From Bacteroidales bacterium (GTDB lineage: Bacteria > Bacteroidota > Bacteroidia > Bacteroidales > UBA932): 64,000 nucleotides of DNA. The stretch is from the NCBI GenBank assembly GCA_017465225.1, contig JAFTWQ010000017.1, positions 1 through 64,000 of the forward strand. The letters are read 5' to 3'. This document shows, piece after piece, positions 21,087 to 30,393 of this stretch. Below the pieces are notes generated by a model. The model was not told the DNA's origin and did no database searches. It worked only from the letters and a program-made list of their open reading frames with translations. Within the stretch, counting starts at the first letter, position 1. Each line of letters opens with the position of its first letter. The translations under genes were made by a program, and so were the position numbers.

Positions 21087-23138
21087 ATGGAGAAGATCAA
21101 TTTTCCGAAGAAATTCAAGGCGTATCTTCCGTTGATCGCCCTTTTCGTCCTTCTTGTATTCATAATGCCAAAGAGCCCGAAGTTCAATTATGATTACAGG
21201 AAAGGCTCTCCGTGGATGTATGAGACGCTTATCGCCCAGTTCGATTTCCCGATTCTCAAGACTGATGCCCAGCTTCAGGCTGAACGTGAAAAGGCGGGCC
21301 TGAACGCGATTCCGTACTTCCGTGTGGACGGCAAGGCTTCTTCCGGAAGCATGTCGGCGGTTTCCGGGCTTGATCTCGGCAAATGGTCGGATGCGAGGAT
21401 GGCGATATCGGACGCTGTCACCATGCTGTATTCAAAGGGAATAATGGCCCCGGCAGCAAGTCTTAACATGGAGGAGCTCCTCCAGAATTCCGAAGGACTC
21501 ATCTATGTCCAGAAAAACAGAAGGGCCGAGAAGGTTCCTGTTTCCGAAGTCTTCACTTTGGAAGAGGCTTCGTCCATGATGCGTGAGACCTTGGCGGCAG
21601 CTTGTCCTGGATGTGACATTGACTCTCTGTATTCTGCGGCCGGAATAGCTTCTCTTATTGCTCCCGATCTTATCTTCGACCAGCAGACTACCGATCTTAT
21701 CCATGAAGAAAGCATTGACTATGTGTCTGTCACGCAGGGAGTTGTCAGAGCCGGTCAGGTCATTGTCTCTGAAGGAGAGATGGTCACTGCTGAAATCGAG
21801 CAGCTTCTGGATTCGTACAAGGCTGAATTCGATATGGGTGTGGGATATGGCGGTCCCAGGGTCTACATGTGGCTTGGCAACATATTCATAGCCTTCTGCA
21901 TCGTGTTCGTGCTTTTCCTTGCGATCTGCTACTGCAACTTCAGGATCTTTGATGAGTATAACAAATATCTTTACCTGCTGATGATCTTCGCTCTTGCCGC
22001 TACCGGTTCTTCCCTTGTGGCAGACATAGATTCATCTCTGTTCTACCTGATGCCGTTTACGCTGATCTCGCTTTATCTTCTTGCATTCTTCACGAAGAGG
22101 ATGGTCTTCTCGGTATATTTCATCTCTCTTCTTCCGATGCTGATATTCGCTCCGAACGGAGTGGAACTCTTTGTGATGTATCTGGTTGCGGGAAGTGTGG
22201 CTATGCTGGTGTTCGGCTTCTTCAACCGGGGATGGCTTCAGTTTGTCACAGCACTTATTGTCTTTGTGGTCATGACGATGGTGTGGGGAGCATTCAGACT
22301 GACGGACGGAATCTCGGGACTAACTGATTATCATACGGTTCTCGATATGGGACTTGGAGCATTGCTTTCGGTAGCCTGCTATCCTCTGATCTATCTCTTC
22401 GAGAAGATCTTCAAGCTTGTTTCAAATACAAAGCTTGCCGAGTTGAGCGATACCAACAACAAGCTCCTCCGTCTGCTTGCCGACAAGGCTCCGGGAACAT
22501 TCCAGCATTGTCTGCAGGTTATGAACCTGGCCGATGCGGCAGCACGCTCGATTGATGCCAATGTGCTGCTTGTACGTGCGGGAGCATTGTATCATGACAT
22601 AGGTAAGATAAGCAATCCTCAATGCTTTACCGAAAATGAGAATCCCGGCGTGCAGTATCATGCAGGCCTGACCGTGAAGGAAAGTGCCCAGGAGATAATC
22701 AGGCATGTCTCGGACGGACTCGCCCTTGCTGACAAGCATGGCCTGCCTGATGTGATCAAGGAATTCATCGTTTCCCATCATGGAACCACATGTACGGGAT
22801 ATTTCCTGACAAAATATCTCAATGACGGCGGCAATCCTGATGAGACGGCGGAGTTCTATTATGACGGAGTGAAGCCTGTGACAAAGGAACAGGTGATCCT
22901 GATGGTCTGCGATGCCGTTGAAGCTGCATCGAGAAGCCTCAAGGACTATTCTCCGGAGAGCATTTCAGCTCTGGTGGACAGGATCGCCGACGGCAAGGCC
23001 AAGGAGGATCAGTTTACTGATGCGGACATTTCGCTTCGCGAACTCAATACATTGAAGGAAGTCATAAAGTCTTACCTTCAGCAGATGTATCATTCAAGGG
23101 TGTCTTATCCGAAGCGTAAGGTCAAGGCAGGAAAATGA
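21087..23138 (+). CDS. pgpH: 7TM-HD family phosphohydrolase (PgpH-like c-di-AMP phosphodiesterase)
   Basis: Membrane HD hydrolase; the Listeria member PgpH degrades c-di-AMP. The 683-aa protein has one N-terminal membrane helix (about residues 11-28), an extracytoplasmic domain (about 30-255), about seven hydrophobic segments (about 260-450) and a cytoplasmic HD domain. The HD motif YHDIGKI places His503-Asp504, with HCLQVMNLAD before it and FIVSHHG after it. ATG 21087 is preferred over the TTG six bases upstream. The HD motif here is HDIG, as in PgpH. No diadenylate cyclase gene is in the window. Confidence 0.87.
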   Translation: MEKINFPKKFKAYLPLIALFVLLVFIMPKSPKFNYDYRKGSPWMYETLIAQFDFPILKTDAQLQAEREKAGLNAIPYFRVDGKASSGSMSAVSGLDLGKWSDARMAISDAVTMLYSKGIMAPAASLNMEELLQNSEGLIYVQKNRRAEKVPVSEVFTLEEASSMMRETLAAACPGCDIDSLYSAAGIASLIAPDLIFDQQTTDLIHEESIDYVSVTQGVVRAGQVIVSEGEMVTAEIEQLLDSYKAEFDMGVGYGGPRVYMWLGNIFIAFCIVFVLFLAICYCNFRIFDEYNKYLYLLMIFALAATGSSLVADIDSSLFYLMPFTLISLYLLAFFTKRMVFSVYFISLLPMLIFAPNGVELFVMYLVAGSVAMLVFGFFNRGWLQFVTALIVFVVMTMVWGAFRLTDGISGLTDYHTVLDMGLGALLSVACYPLIYLFEKIFKLVSNTKLAELSDTNNKLLRLLADKAPGTFQHCLQVMNLADAAARSIDANVLLVRAGALYHDIGKISNPQCFTENENPGVQYHAGLTVKESAQEIIRHVSDGLALADKHGLPDVIKEFIVSHHGTTCTGYFLTKYLNDGGNPDETAEFYYDGVKPVTKEQVILMVCDAVEAASRSLKDYSPESISALVDRIADGKAKEDQFTDADISLRELNTLKEVIKSYLQQMYHSRVSYPKRKVKAGK

Positions 23139-23153
23139 CATTTTGAAATGTCA
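23136..23153. repeat. 18-bp perfect palindrome over the tig -33 box
   Basis: TGACATTT-TG-AAATGTCA: two 8-bp arms with a 2-bp centre. It contains the pgpH stop codon and covers the TTTTG that serves as the -33 box of tig, so a repressor could bind here. Confidence 0.5.
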
Positions 23154-23172
23154 TAAGGAATGATTATTTTTG
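23141..23172 (+). promoter_or_regulatory. Promoter of tig
   Basis: TTTTG (23141-23145), 19 bp, TATTTTTG (23165-23172). The leader is about 55 nt. Confidence 0.8.
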
Positions 23173-23232
23173 CAGGCTTAAATGCGCCTCCTTGTGGGGC
23201 TTATGAAAGAAAATGATTAAAAGACAATAAAT

Positions 23233-24540
23233 ATGAAACTTGAACAGAACAGAATCGACGATCTTAATCTCGAGCTCACCCTCGCAGTGACTGCAGAGGA
23301 TTATGCTGACAGCAGAAAGAAGAAACTTAACGACTACCGCAAGAAGGCGGAGATCAAGGGCTTCCGTAAGGGAATGGTTCCTATGTCTCTCGTAGAGAAG
23401 ATGTACGGACAGTCAGCTCTTGTTGACGCTGTAAATGATGTAGTCTCAGAGGGTCTCAACAACTTCATCCACGAGAACAACCTTCGCGTTCTTGGCGAGC
23501 CGCTTCCAAGCGAGGACCAGCCTGAGGCAGAGTGGGTGGCAGGTAACGACTTCACATTCAAGTTCGATATCGCAGAGAACCCTGAGGTTTCATTCGAGCT
23601 TTCAAAGGATGACGAGATCGTTTACTACACAATCACAGTGACAGAGGCTGCAAAGAAGGAGATGAAGGACAATCTTCTCAAGCAGTATGGCTCGCTTGAG
23701 GAAGGCAAGAAGGCAAAGGAAGATGACTTCATCATCGTTGACTTCGAGCAGGGTGAGACAAAGGTTGAGGGTACATACGTGGCTCTCCGCAATGTGGCCG
23801 AGGCAGCAAGAAAGTCATTCGTAGGCGTAAAGCCAGGTGATGTTCTTGACGTGAACGTAAACGAGGCATTCGAGAACGAGACAGACCGCGCTTCTATGCT
23901 CAAGGTTAGCAAGGATGAGCTCGCAACTCTCGACCCAATGTTCAGGATGACTGTAAAGAACGTGAAGACTTTCGTTAACGCACCTCTTACAGAGGAGACA
24001 TTCGAGAAGATCTTCGGCGTGAAGACAGAGGAGGAGTTCGACGCAAAGATCGAGGAAAGAATCCGCGCAGAGTATGCACAGGAGGCTGATTTCCGTTTCT
24101 CAAAGGATGCAAAGACATACCTTCTTGAGAAGGCAGGCGTGAACGTTGCAGAGAAGTTCCTCAAGAGATGGGTGTTCGTGGTGAACGAAGGCAAGTTCAC
24201 TATGGAGGACATCGAGAAGGATTGGGATCTCTTCATCGTTGACTACAAGTGGCAGATGGTACGTAATTACCTCATGAACAAGTACAATGTGAAGATCGAG
24301 GAGGCAGACCTTCTTGCAAGCGCAAAGGGCTTCGCGGCTTACCAGTTCGCAATGTACGGAATGAACAATGTTCCTGAGGAGCAGCTCGAGGCATTCGCAA
24401 AGAACATCCTTTCACAGGAGGAGCAGGGCAGAAGGATTCTCGATCAGGTTGAGAACGAGAAGACTTTCGCAGCTGTACGTGAGGTCGTTACTCTCAAGAA
24501 GAAGAAGATCTCGGTCGACAAGTTCCGCGAGTTGAAATAA
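23233..24540 (+). CDS. tig: Trigger factor (ribosome-bound chaperone/PPIase)
   Basis: Chaperone that binds the ribosome exit tunnel and shields nascent chains. The 435-aa protein begins with the ribosome-binding domain, whose loop signature appears as GFRKGMVPMSLVEKMYG (about residues 43-59). The middle PPIase-like domain is degenerate, as in other Bacteroidota, and the C-terminal helical arms follow (from about residue 250). Codon use is strongly biased towards AAG, GAG and GCA, in line with high expression. It has its own promoter and terminator. clpP-clpX follow, the usual bacterial order. Confidence 0.94.
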   Translation: MKLEQNRIDDLNLELTLAVTAEDYADSRKKKLNDYRKKAEIKGFRKGMVPMSLVEKMYGQSALVDAVNDVVSEGLNNFIHENNLRVLGEPLPSEDQPEAEWVAGNDFTFKFDIAENPEVSFELSKDDEIVYYTITVTEAAKKEMKDNLLKQYGSLEEGKKAKEDDFIIVDFEQGETKVEGTYVALRNVAEAARKSFVGVKPGDVLDVNVNEAFENETDRASMLKVSKDELATLDPMFRMTVKNVKTFVNAPLTEETFEKIFGVKTEEEFDAKIEERIRAEYAQEADFRFSKDAKTYLLEKAGVNVAEKFLKRWVFVVNEGKFTMEDIEKDWDLFIVDYKWQMVRNYLMNKYNVKIEEADLLASAKGFAAYQFAMYGMNNVPEEQLEAFAKNILSQEEQGRRILDQVENEKTFAAVREVVTLKKKKISVDKFRELK

Positions 24541-24549
24541 TTTGACTTA

Positions 24550-24576
24550 GGCCGGCTCGCAAAGCTGGCCTTTTTT
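24550..24576 (+). terminator. Terminator of tig
   Basis: GGCCGGC/GCTGGCC stem (24550-24556, 24564-24570; one G-T pair), then TTTTTT. Confidence 0.88.
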
Positions 24577-24583
24577 ATCGTCT

Positions 24584-24625
24584 TTCTGTAACATTTCCAC
24601 ATGTTTATATATATATGTTACAGAA
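24584..24625. repeat. 11-bp inverted repeat in the clpP leader
   Basis: TTCTGTAACAT (24584-24594) and ATGTTACAGAA (24615-24625) are perfect inverted copies 20 bp apart, ending 15 bp before the clpP ATG. No TAnnTTTG box is seen in this gap, so the repeat is the main candidate control site of the clpP-clpX unit, either as operator or as mRNA hairpin. Confidence 0.6.
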
Positions 24626-24640
24626 CCAACGAAAAGCAAT

Positions 24641-25309
24641 ATGAATAAGGAATTTCAGAAATATGCAGTTCTGGAGCATGGTATCAGCTCCATGACAATG
24701 CACAGATACCAGTCGGTGCTTGACAGCTACATCAACCCTACCATCATCGAGGAGAGGAAGCTCAATGTGGCTTCTATGGACGTGTTCAGCCGTCTTATGA
24801 TGGACAGGATCATCTTCCTCGGTGTTCCTATCGACGATGATGTAGCCAACATCGTTACCGCACAGCTTCTTTTCCTGGCGTCCAACGACAGCTCAAGCGA
24901 CATTTCACTTTATCTCAACACTCCAGGTGGACAGGTTTCATCCGGTCTCGGCATCTATGATACGATGCAGATCATCGAGCCTGATGTGGCTACGATCTGT
25001 ACCGGAATGGCTGCGTCAATGGGTTCTGTCCTTCTCTGTGCCGGAGCGCCGGGCAAGAGGTCGGCTCTAAAGCACTCGCGTGTCATGATCCATCAGCCGC
25101 TCGGTGGCGCTCGTGGACAGGCATCCGACATCCTCATCGCAGCACAGGAGATAGAAAAGACAAGAAAAGAGCTTTACACCATCATCTCGGAGCATTCCGG
25201 TCAGCCGCTTGAAAAGATCTATGCTGACGGAGACCGTGACTTCTGGATGTCCTCGCAGGAGGCTCTCGAGTACGGTATGATCGACGAGATCCTTACTAGA
25301 AAGAAATAA
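24641..25309 (+). CDS. clpP: ATP-dependent Clp protease proteolytic subunit
   Basis: Serine protease that forms the two-ring chamber of ClpXP. The 222-aa protein has the nucleophile in [10 protein letters not shown] (Ser126), the His in [12 protein letters not shown] and the acid in the DRDFWMS segment. About 25 extra N-terminal residues ([16 protein letters not shown]) may be a propeptide. It is followed after 1 bp by clpX. Confidence 0.96.
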   Translation: MNKEFQKYAVLEHGISSMTMHRYQSVLDSYINPTIIEERKLNVASMDVFSRLMMDRIIFLGVPIDDDVANIVTAQLLFLASNDSSSDISLYLNTPGGQVSSGLGIYDTMQIIEPDVATICTGMAASMGSVLLCAGAPGKRSALKHSRVMIHQPLGGARGQASDILIAAQEIEKTRKELYTIISEHSGQPLEKIYADGDRDFWMSSQEALEYGMIDEILTRKK

Positions 25310-25310
25310 T

Positions 25311-26525
25311 ATGGCGAAATCAAATAAAGGCAGCAGATACTGCATGTTCTGTGGAAGAAGCGAGAAGGAAGTTCCGCTTCTTCTTCAGGGCCTTGATGCA
25401 TGCATATGCTCTGAATGCGTGAAGCTTGCCGGAGATTATCTCAAGGATATCGACAGGTCCGTGGCTTCATCGAAGCCGCTGGGCAAGGTCGAGTCGCTTC
25501 ACAAGCCGAAGGAGATCCACCAGTTTCTTGACCAGTATGTGATCGGTCAGGACAGGGCGAAGAAACTTCTGTCTGTTGCTGTTTACAATCATTACAAGCG
25601 TATCAACAACAATCTCGAGGCTGACAATGAGTTTGAACTCGAGAAGTCAAATATCCTGATGGTAGGTCCTACCGGTACGGGTAAGACTCTGATGGCCAAG
25701 ACTATAGCCAAGCTCCTGAATGTGCCTTTCACAATCGTGGACGCTACGGTCCTGACCGAGGCCGGATATGTCGGTGAGGATGTGGAGAGCATTCTCTCTC
25801 GACTCCTTCAGGAAGCTGACTATGACGTTGCTAAGGCTGAAAGAGGAATCGTGTTCATCGATGAGATCGACAAGATCGCACGCAAGAGCGACAATCCATC
25901 GATAACGCGTGACGTCTCGGGAGAGGGTGTACAGCAGGCAATGCTGAAGCTTCTTGAAGGAAGCGTCGTGAACGTGCCGCCACAGGGAGGCCGCAAGCAT
26001 CCGGAGCAGGAGTTCCTCCATGTCAATACACAGAACATACTCTTCATCTGCGGAGGTGCATTCGAGGGAATCGAGCGCAGGATAGCGCAGAGACTCAACA
26101 CCCAGGTGATCGGTTTCGGTGCCGCAAACAGGCAGCAGATCGACAAGGACAACCTCCTCAAGTATGTCGAAGCCCAGGACCTCCGTTCATACGGACTCAT
26201 TCCGGAGATCATCGGCCGACTTCCGGTAATCACATATCTCGATCACCTCGACAGGGATGCTCTGAAGAGAATCCTCACAGAGCCGAAGAACGCACTCATG
26301 CGTCAGTATGAGAAGATGTTCGAGCTTGACGGAATCAAGCTGGTTGTCGAGCCGGAAGTGCTTGACCTTATAGTAGATACGTCGATTGAGAATAAGCTTG
26401 GAGCCCGTGGCCTCCGTTCGATCTGCGAGCAGATCATGACTGACGCCATGTATGATGCCCCTTCTTCAAACAAGAAGACCTTCAAGCTCACCCTCGCTTA
26501 TGCAAAGGAAAAATTAAGCAAATAA
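25311..26525 (+). CDS. clpX: ATP-dependent Clp protease ATPase subunit ClpX
   Basis: AAA+ unfoldase that feeds ClpP. The 404-aa protein starts with a C4 zinc-binding domain (CMFCGRS at 13-16 and CICSECVK about 20 residues later), then Walker A GPTGTGKT, Walker [10 protein letters not shown], the pore loop and the sensor segment [14 protein letters not shown]. It lies 1 bp after clpP and 9 bp before the dipeptidase gene, so all are probably one transcript. Confidence 0.97.
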   Translation: MAKSNKGSRYCMFCGRSEKEVPLLLQGLDACICSECVKLAGDYLKDIDRSVASSKPLGKVESLHKPKEIHQFLDQYVIGQDRAKKLLSVAVYNHYKRINNNLEADNEFELEKSNILMVGPTGTGKTLMAKTIAKLLNVPFTIVDATVLTEAGYVGEDVESILSRLLQEADYDVAKAERGIVFIDEIDKIARKSDNPSITRDVSGEGVQQAMLKLLEGSVVNVPPQGGRKHPEQEFLHVNTQNILFICGGAFEGIERRIAQRLNTQVIGFGAANRQQIDKDNLLKYVEAQDLRSYGLIPEIIGRLPVITYLDHLDRDALKRILTEPKNALMRQYEKMFELDGIKLVVEPEVLDLIVDTSIENKLGARGLRSICEQIMTDAMYDAPSSNKKTFKLTLAYAKEKLSK

Positions 26526-26534
26526 CCGCATATC

Positions 26535-27881
26535 ATGAAACAGTACATTGAAGCCAATAAGGAGAGATTCTTTGAGGAACTTTTCTCGCTTTTGAGAATC
26601 CCGTCTGTGAGCTCTCTCGAGCAGCACAAGCCTGACATGCAGCGCTGTGCTGAAAGACTCGTCGAACTGCTTGTTGAAGCCGGTGCAGATGAGGCTGCTG
26701 TCTATCCTACGACCGGTCATCCGGTGGTGTTCGGACAGAAGATCATCGATCCTGCCCTTCCGACGGTTCTTGTCTATGGACATTATGATGTCCAGCCTGT
26801 CGATCCGATCGGACTCTGGCATTCGGATCCGTTTGAGCCGGAAATCCGTGACGGAGCGATCTATGCACGTGGCGCAAATGATGACAAGGGACAGCTTTTC
26901 ATGCATATCAAGGCATTCGAGTTCATGGTGCGTGAGGGCGGCCTCAAGCATAATGTGAAGTTCATCCTTGAGGGAGAGGAGGAGATCGGAAGTCCATCCC
27001 TTGCCGCATGGGCATTGGAGAATAAGGAGAGGCTTTCGGCCGACATCATTCTCGTTTCCGATACTACGATGATTTCGGAGTCTGTCCCATCAATCAACTG
27101 CGGTATGCGCGGTCTTTCATATGTAGAGGTCAAGGTGACTGGACCGAACAAGGACCTTCATTCAGGACATTACGGCGGAGCGGTCGCCAATCCGATCAAT
27201 GTGCTCTGCGACATGATTTCGTCTCTTATCGACAAGGACGGACATATCACGGTCAAAGGCTTCTACGATGATGTGGTAGTGCTTTCGGATGAGGACAGGG
27301 CAAAGCTTTCACGTGCTCCGTTCGACCTGGAAGAATATAAGGAATTCCTTGACATCAAGGAAGTTAAGGGAGAAGAAGGATACAGCACTCTCGAGCGTAC
27401 CGGCATACGTCCATGTCTCGATGTTAACGGCATCTGGGGCGGCTATACAGGCGAAGGCGCAAAGACAGTCCTTCCTTCTGTGGCGCATGCGAAGATTTCC
27501 ATGAGACTCGTTCCGAACCAGGACAGTGCAACCATCACAAGACTCTTCACCGAGCATTTCCTTTCAATCGCTCCGGATTATGTCAAGGTCGAGGTCATTC
27601 CTCATCATGGCGGTGACGGATTCCTGATTCCGATCTCATCCCCAGCATACAAGGCGGCGGAGAAGGCGATGACAGAAGTCTATGGCATCGAGCCTGTACC
27701 ATCGCGCGGCGGCGGTTCTATTCCGATCCTCGCAGACCTTCAGCGTATTCTCGGCATCGACCCGCTCCTTATGGGATTCGGTCTCGAACGTGATACGATC
27801 CATTCTCCAAACGAGAGCTACCTCCTCAAGCAGCTTTTTGCCGGCATGGAAGCAATTGCATTATTCTATAGATATTACTAG
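26535..27881 (+). CDS. M20-family dipeptidase
   Basis: Zinc metallopeptidase of the M20 family (carnosinase/CNDP-like dipeptidases). The 448-aa protein has the metal motif YGHYDVQPVDP, the bridging Asp in YARGANDDKGQ, the catalytic Glu pair in LEGEEEIGSPSL, and His in LHSGHYGGAVANP of the dimerisation domain. There is no signal peptide, so it would hydrolyse dipeptides in the cytoplasm, which fits its place behind ClpXP. The stop is separated by 1 bp from pyrF. Confidence 0.9.
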   Translation: MKQYIEANKERFFEELFSLLRIPSVSSLEQHKPDMQRCAERLVELLVEAGADEAAVYPTTGHPVVFGQKIIDPALPTVLVYGHYDVQPVDPIGLWHSDPFEPEIRDGAIYARGANDDKGQLFMHIKAFEFMVREGGLKHNVKFILEGEEEIGSPSLAAWALENKERLSADIILVSDTTMISESVPSINCGMRGLSYVEVKVTGPNKDLHSGHYGGAVANPINVLCDMISSLIDKDGHITVKGFYDDVVVLSDEDRAKLSRAPFDLEEYKEFLDIKEVKGEEGYSTLERTGIRPCLDVNGIWGGYTGEGAKTVLPSVAHAKISMRLVPNQDSATITRLFTEHFLSIAPDYVKVEVIPHHGGDGFLIPISSPAYKAAEKAMTEVYGIEPVPSRGGGSIPILADLQRILGIDPLLMGFGLERDTIHSPNESYLLKQLFAGMEAIALFYRYY

Positions 27882-27882
27882 T

Positions 27883-28728
27883 ATGAACAGAGAACAATTA
27901 TACCAGCAGATACAGGCAAAGAAGAGCATGCTCTGCGTAGGTCTCGACGTGGATTTCAACAAGATGCCTGATCATATCAAGGCTCTTGCCAACCATGGTG
28001 AACTTGCAATCAAAGGTGAGCTCTACAAAGGCAAGGCACGTTCCATCATAGAATTCAACAAGGCTATCGTAGATGCTACAGCCGAGCATTGTGTGGCATA
28101 CAAGCCGAATCTTGCCTTCTACGAATGTTATGGCATCGACGGCCTTCGTGCCCTTGATGCGACAGTAGATTATATCCGCATGAAGTATCCGGAGATCTTC
28201 CTTATCGCCGACGCGAAGAGGGGAGACATCGGAAACACAGCGAAGATGTATGCCAAGGCATTCTTCGAGGAAATGGACTTTGATGCGGTTACAATCGCTC
28301 CGTATATGGGTGCTGACAGCGTCACTCCTTTCCTTGAGTATAAGGATAAGTGGGCCATCGTACTCGCCTTGACATCAAACGCTTCCGCATATCAGTTCCA
28401 GAATGCACAGAAGGATGGAAAGCCGCTTTATCAGGCTGTGATGGAAGAGATGATGGAGATCTCGACTCCGGACAATATGATGTTCGTGGTGGGAGCTACG
28501 AAGGCTGACAAGCTTGAAGAGCTCAGGAGCTTCTGCCCTGACAACTTCTTCCTTGTCCCAGGCGTAGGAGCACAGGGTGGTTCTGCGGAAGAGGTCATCG
28601 CACATGGCGCAAATGACCACGGCGGACTTCTCATCAACTCGTCAAGAGGCATCCTCTTCGCAGATAGCACAGAGGACTTCGCATATGTAGCAGGAAAGGT
28701 TGCGGCAAGAACCGCTAATCTTCAGTAA
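27883..28728 (+). CDS. pyrF: Orotidine 5'-phosphate decarboxylase (type 2)
   Basis: Last step of UMP synthesis. The 281-aa protein begins NREQLYQQIQ and has CVGLDVDFNKMP, the catalytic Asp-Lys cluster DAKRGDIGNTAKMYA and the phosphate loop VPGVGAQGG. The start at 27883 leaves 1 bp after the dipeptidase stop; an open extension reaching back to 27682 lies inside that gene in another frame and is rejected. Its last 14 bp overlap the convergent unknown gene. Confidence 0.95.
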   Translation: MNREQLYQQIQAKKSMLCVGLDVDFNKMPDHIKALANHGELAIKGELYKGKARSIIEFNKAIVDATAEHCVAYKPNLAFYECYGIDGLRALDATVDYIRMKYPEIFLIADAKRGDIGNTAKMYAKAFFEEMDFDAVTIAPYMGADSVTPFLEYKDKWAIVLALTSNASAYQFQNAQKDGKPLYQAVMEEMMEISTPDNMMFVVGATKADKLEELRSFCPDNFFLVPGVGAQGGSAEEVIAHGANDHGGLLINSSRGILFADSTEDFAYVAGKVAARTANLQ

Positions 28729-29365
28729 AAGCCTGCATGAAGAACAGCCTGCGCATTCCTCGGGTAATCTCGTGGGATGTGCAGGTTGTCTTTTTCTTCA
28801 TCCTGTCCACATCGGAAAGATCACAGACATACAATCTGTCTATAAGTGACAGATACATCGTGGAATATCTTATGTCCAGATGGCGCTGAAGCTCGCTGGT
28901 GTATTCCATGGTAAGGATTACCTCTTCCTCGGTCAGATCGTCCTTGCAGAAGATATAGAGCCCGTATTCCTTGAAATCACCATAGAAGCCGGAACCGACC
29001 TTGCCCACCTTGCTTTCGATGATGCGTCGCAGAGGCTGTGCCAATGCCCAGTAGTCATACTCGATATGTCCTATGTACCGACCGTCCTGAAGACCGTATC
29101 CATATCCGCTTTTGATGATGGTATCCATGTCTTCCCTGTCTTCTTCCGGCACATCAAAACCTGCCATTTCCTTCAGCAGGTCATTGGCGACGTCCTTTCT
29201 CGGCTCCATCGCACGGGTCACCTCTATGCCCAGGGAATGATCGGGCATCTGCAGGTCAGGCCTGTCTTCGTTGATAAGATCTTCGTATCTGCGTCCCAGA
29301 AGTGTCTCAAGACATATCTGGGCATATCGCTCAAAGAAGCATGTGTCGAATTTTCTCTTTCCCAT
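28715..29365 (-). CDS. Unknown protein coupled to an AraC regulator
   Basis: A soluble, acidic 216-aa protein that I do not recognise. The segment RPDLQMPDHSLGIEVTRAM (about residues 35-53) looks like the core of a PD-(D/E)xK nuclease fold (P-D, then E ten residues on), although the expected Lys is a Thr; the later KVGKVGSGFYGDFKEYGLYIF could be another strand of that fold. This is inference only. The ATG overlaps the stop of the AraC gene as TAATG, so the two are translated together. The 3' end overlaps pyrF by 14 bp. Confidence 0.6.
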   Translation of the reverse strand: MGKRKFDTCFFERYAQICLETLLGRRYEDLINEDRPDLQMPDHSLGIEVTRAMEPRKDVANDLLKEMAGFDVPEEDREDMDTIIKSGYGYGLQDGRYIGHIEYDYWALAQPLRRIIESKVGKVGSGFYGDFKEYGLYIFCKDDLTEEEVILTMEYTSELQRHLDIRYSTMYLSLIDRLYVCDLSDVDRMKKKTTCTSHEITRGMRRLFFMQAFTED

Positions 29366-30204
29366 TATGAATGAATTTCAATACCCTGTGCTCTGAATTC
29401 CTTTGGAGTCATGTCGGTCCTGTCCTTGAAGAATTTGCTGAAATGTGACGGTGTGGCGAAGTTGAGGTCGAAAGCTATGTTCTGGATGCTGTCGTCTGTA
29501 CTTTTCAGCAGTTTCTTGGCTTCCAGCAGCACATAACTCTCCAGCCATTCCGAAGGATGCTTGCCGGTAGTCTTCTTGATTACATATGCAAGATGCTTGG
29601 CTGTTATTCCAAGATCTTTAGCGTAATTGTCTACTTTCCTGTCTTCCTTGAAACGTTCCTCAACCATGATGAAGAAATCACCGGTTATGTTCCTTTCCTT
29701 CTGGCTTATATTGGACTCGCTGTAAGTGTCATCAAGGATGTGACATGCTTCATAAAGAAATATCTTAACATATTCAAGCAATATCATATCGCGATAGAAA
29801 TCGTGACGCTCCTTTATCATTACCTTAAGATAAGAGTGGATGATATGGAACATCATGGTCTTCTTTTCACTGATCTTGCTAGCAGGACGGTTGATCAGCA
29901 ATCTTTCAAGTCTGTTCTTGAGCACTTCATCATATGAAAGTGCAAAGGCAGAACTGCCGATACGGACGACGTCAATATGAAAGTCTTCACTGCTATCTAC
30001 GATAAAGAACGGATCATTCGCACCTATTGCAAGGTAATAACCTCGGCTGATCTCGACATCGAGAAGTCGTATGCGGAATCTGGCTCTTCCTCTCATGCAA
30101 AGAATCAGCAGCAGGGAGTCGCACATCTTGTATTCTCCATCAATCTGGAAAAAGTTGAAATCCCTGACTGCTCCGCTGTAATTATCATATACTGATATGT
30201 CCAT
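29365..30204 (-). CDS. AraC-family transcriptional regulator
   Basis: A 279-aa regulator with an N-terminal cupin-like sensor domain (about residues 1-160) and a C-terminal double helix-turn-helix (about 175-275), seen in DNYAKDLGITAKHLAYVIKK and FDLNFATPSHFSKFFKDRTDMTP. AraC proteins with this layout are usually local activators or control a nearby gene; the closest targets are its coupled partner downstream and sdaA upstream. Base composition is more AT-rich than in its neighbours, which may mark transfer. No clear TAnnTTTG box was found before it. Confidence 0.88.
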   Translation of the reverse strand: MDISVYDNYSGAVRDFNFFQIDGEYKMCDSLLLILCMRGRARFRIRLLDVEISRGYYLAIGANDPFFIVDSSEDFHIDVVRIGSSAFALSYDEVLKNRLERLLINRPASKISEKKTMMFHIIHSYLKVMIKERHDFYRDMILLEYVKIFLYEACHILDDTYSESNISQKERNITGDFFIMVEERFKEDRKVDNYAKDLGITAKHLAYVIKKTTGKHPSEWLESYVLLEAKKLLKSTDDSIQNIAFDLNFATPSHFSKFFKDRTDMTPKEFRAQGIEIHS

Positions 30205-30294
30205 ATGGGCTGATTTTTGCGCAATTTACGAAAAATCCGACAAAAGTGATAGAATCGGCCTTAGAAATGACGTGTTTTTCGGCGGTATGGTTAC

Positions 30295-30302
30295 TATATT
30301 TG
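30295..30302 (+). promoter_or_regulatory. Orphan -7 box facing away from the AraC gene
   Basis: TATATTTG fits TAnnTTTG but no plus-strand gene follows. A hairpin plus T-rich tail ends 91 bp downstream, so this may drive a small RNA. Confidence 0.5.
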
Positions 30303-30307
30303 CATCG

Positions 30308-30393
30308 TACTTGTGAAAGTACACTCTTTAACACACACAATTCAATTCTAAATTTTCTTTTTGGCGGGACTCCTCGGAGCCCCGCTTTCCTTT
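30308..30393 (+). ncRNA. Candidate small RNA of about 85 nt
   Basis: It would start with hairpin GTACTT-GTGA-AAGTAC (30307-30322), run through an unstructured A/C/T-rich stretch (ACACACACAATTC), and end with a GC-rich terminator hairpin at 30364-30385. No reading frame of note lies inside. It is convergent with sdaA, whose stop codon is at the terminator tail. Prediction only, from promoter box plus terminator. Confidence 0.4.
30364..30393 (+). terminator. Plus-strand terminator-like hairpin after the AraC/sdaA gap
   Basis: GCGGG-a-CTCC-TC-GGAG-c-CCCGC, then TTTCCTTT. The T-rich tail is on the plus strand; the minus strand, where sdaA ends, has A-rich sequence instead. Confidence 0.55.

Noticed and set aside
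27682..27882. N-terminal extension of pyrF by 67 codons
   Set aside because: It overlaps the dipeptidase gene in another frame, has low-complexity content, and the pyrF family begins at the ATG 27883.
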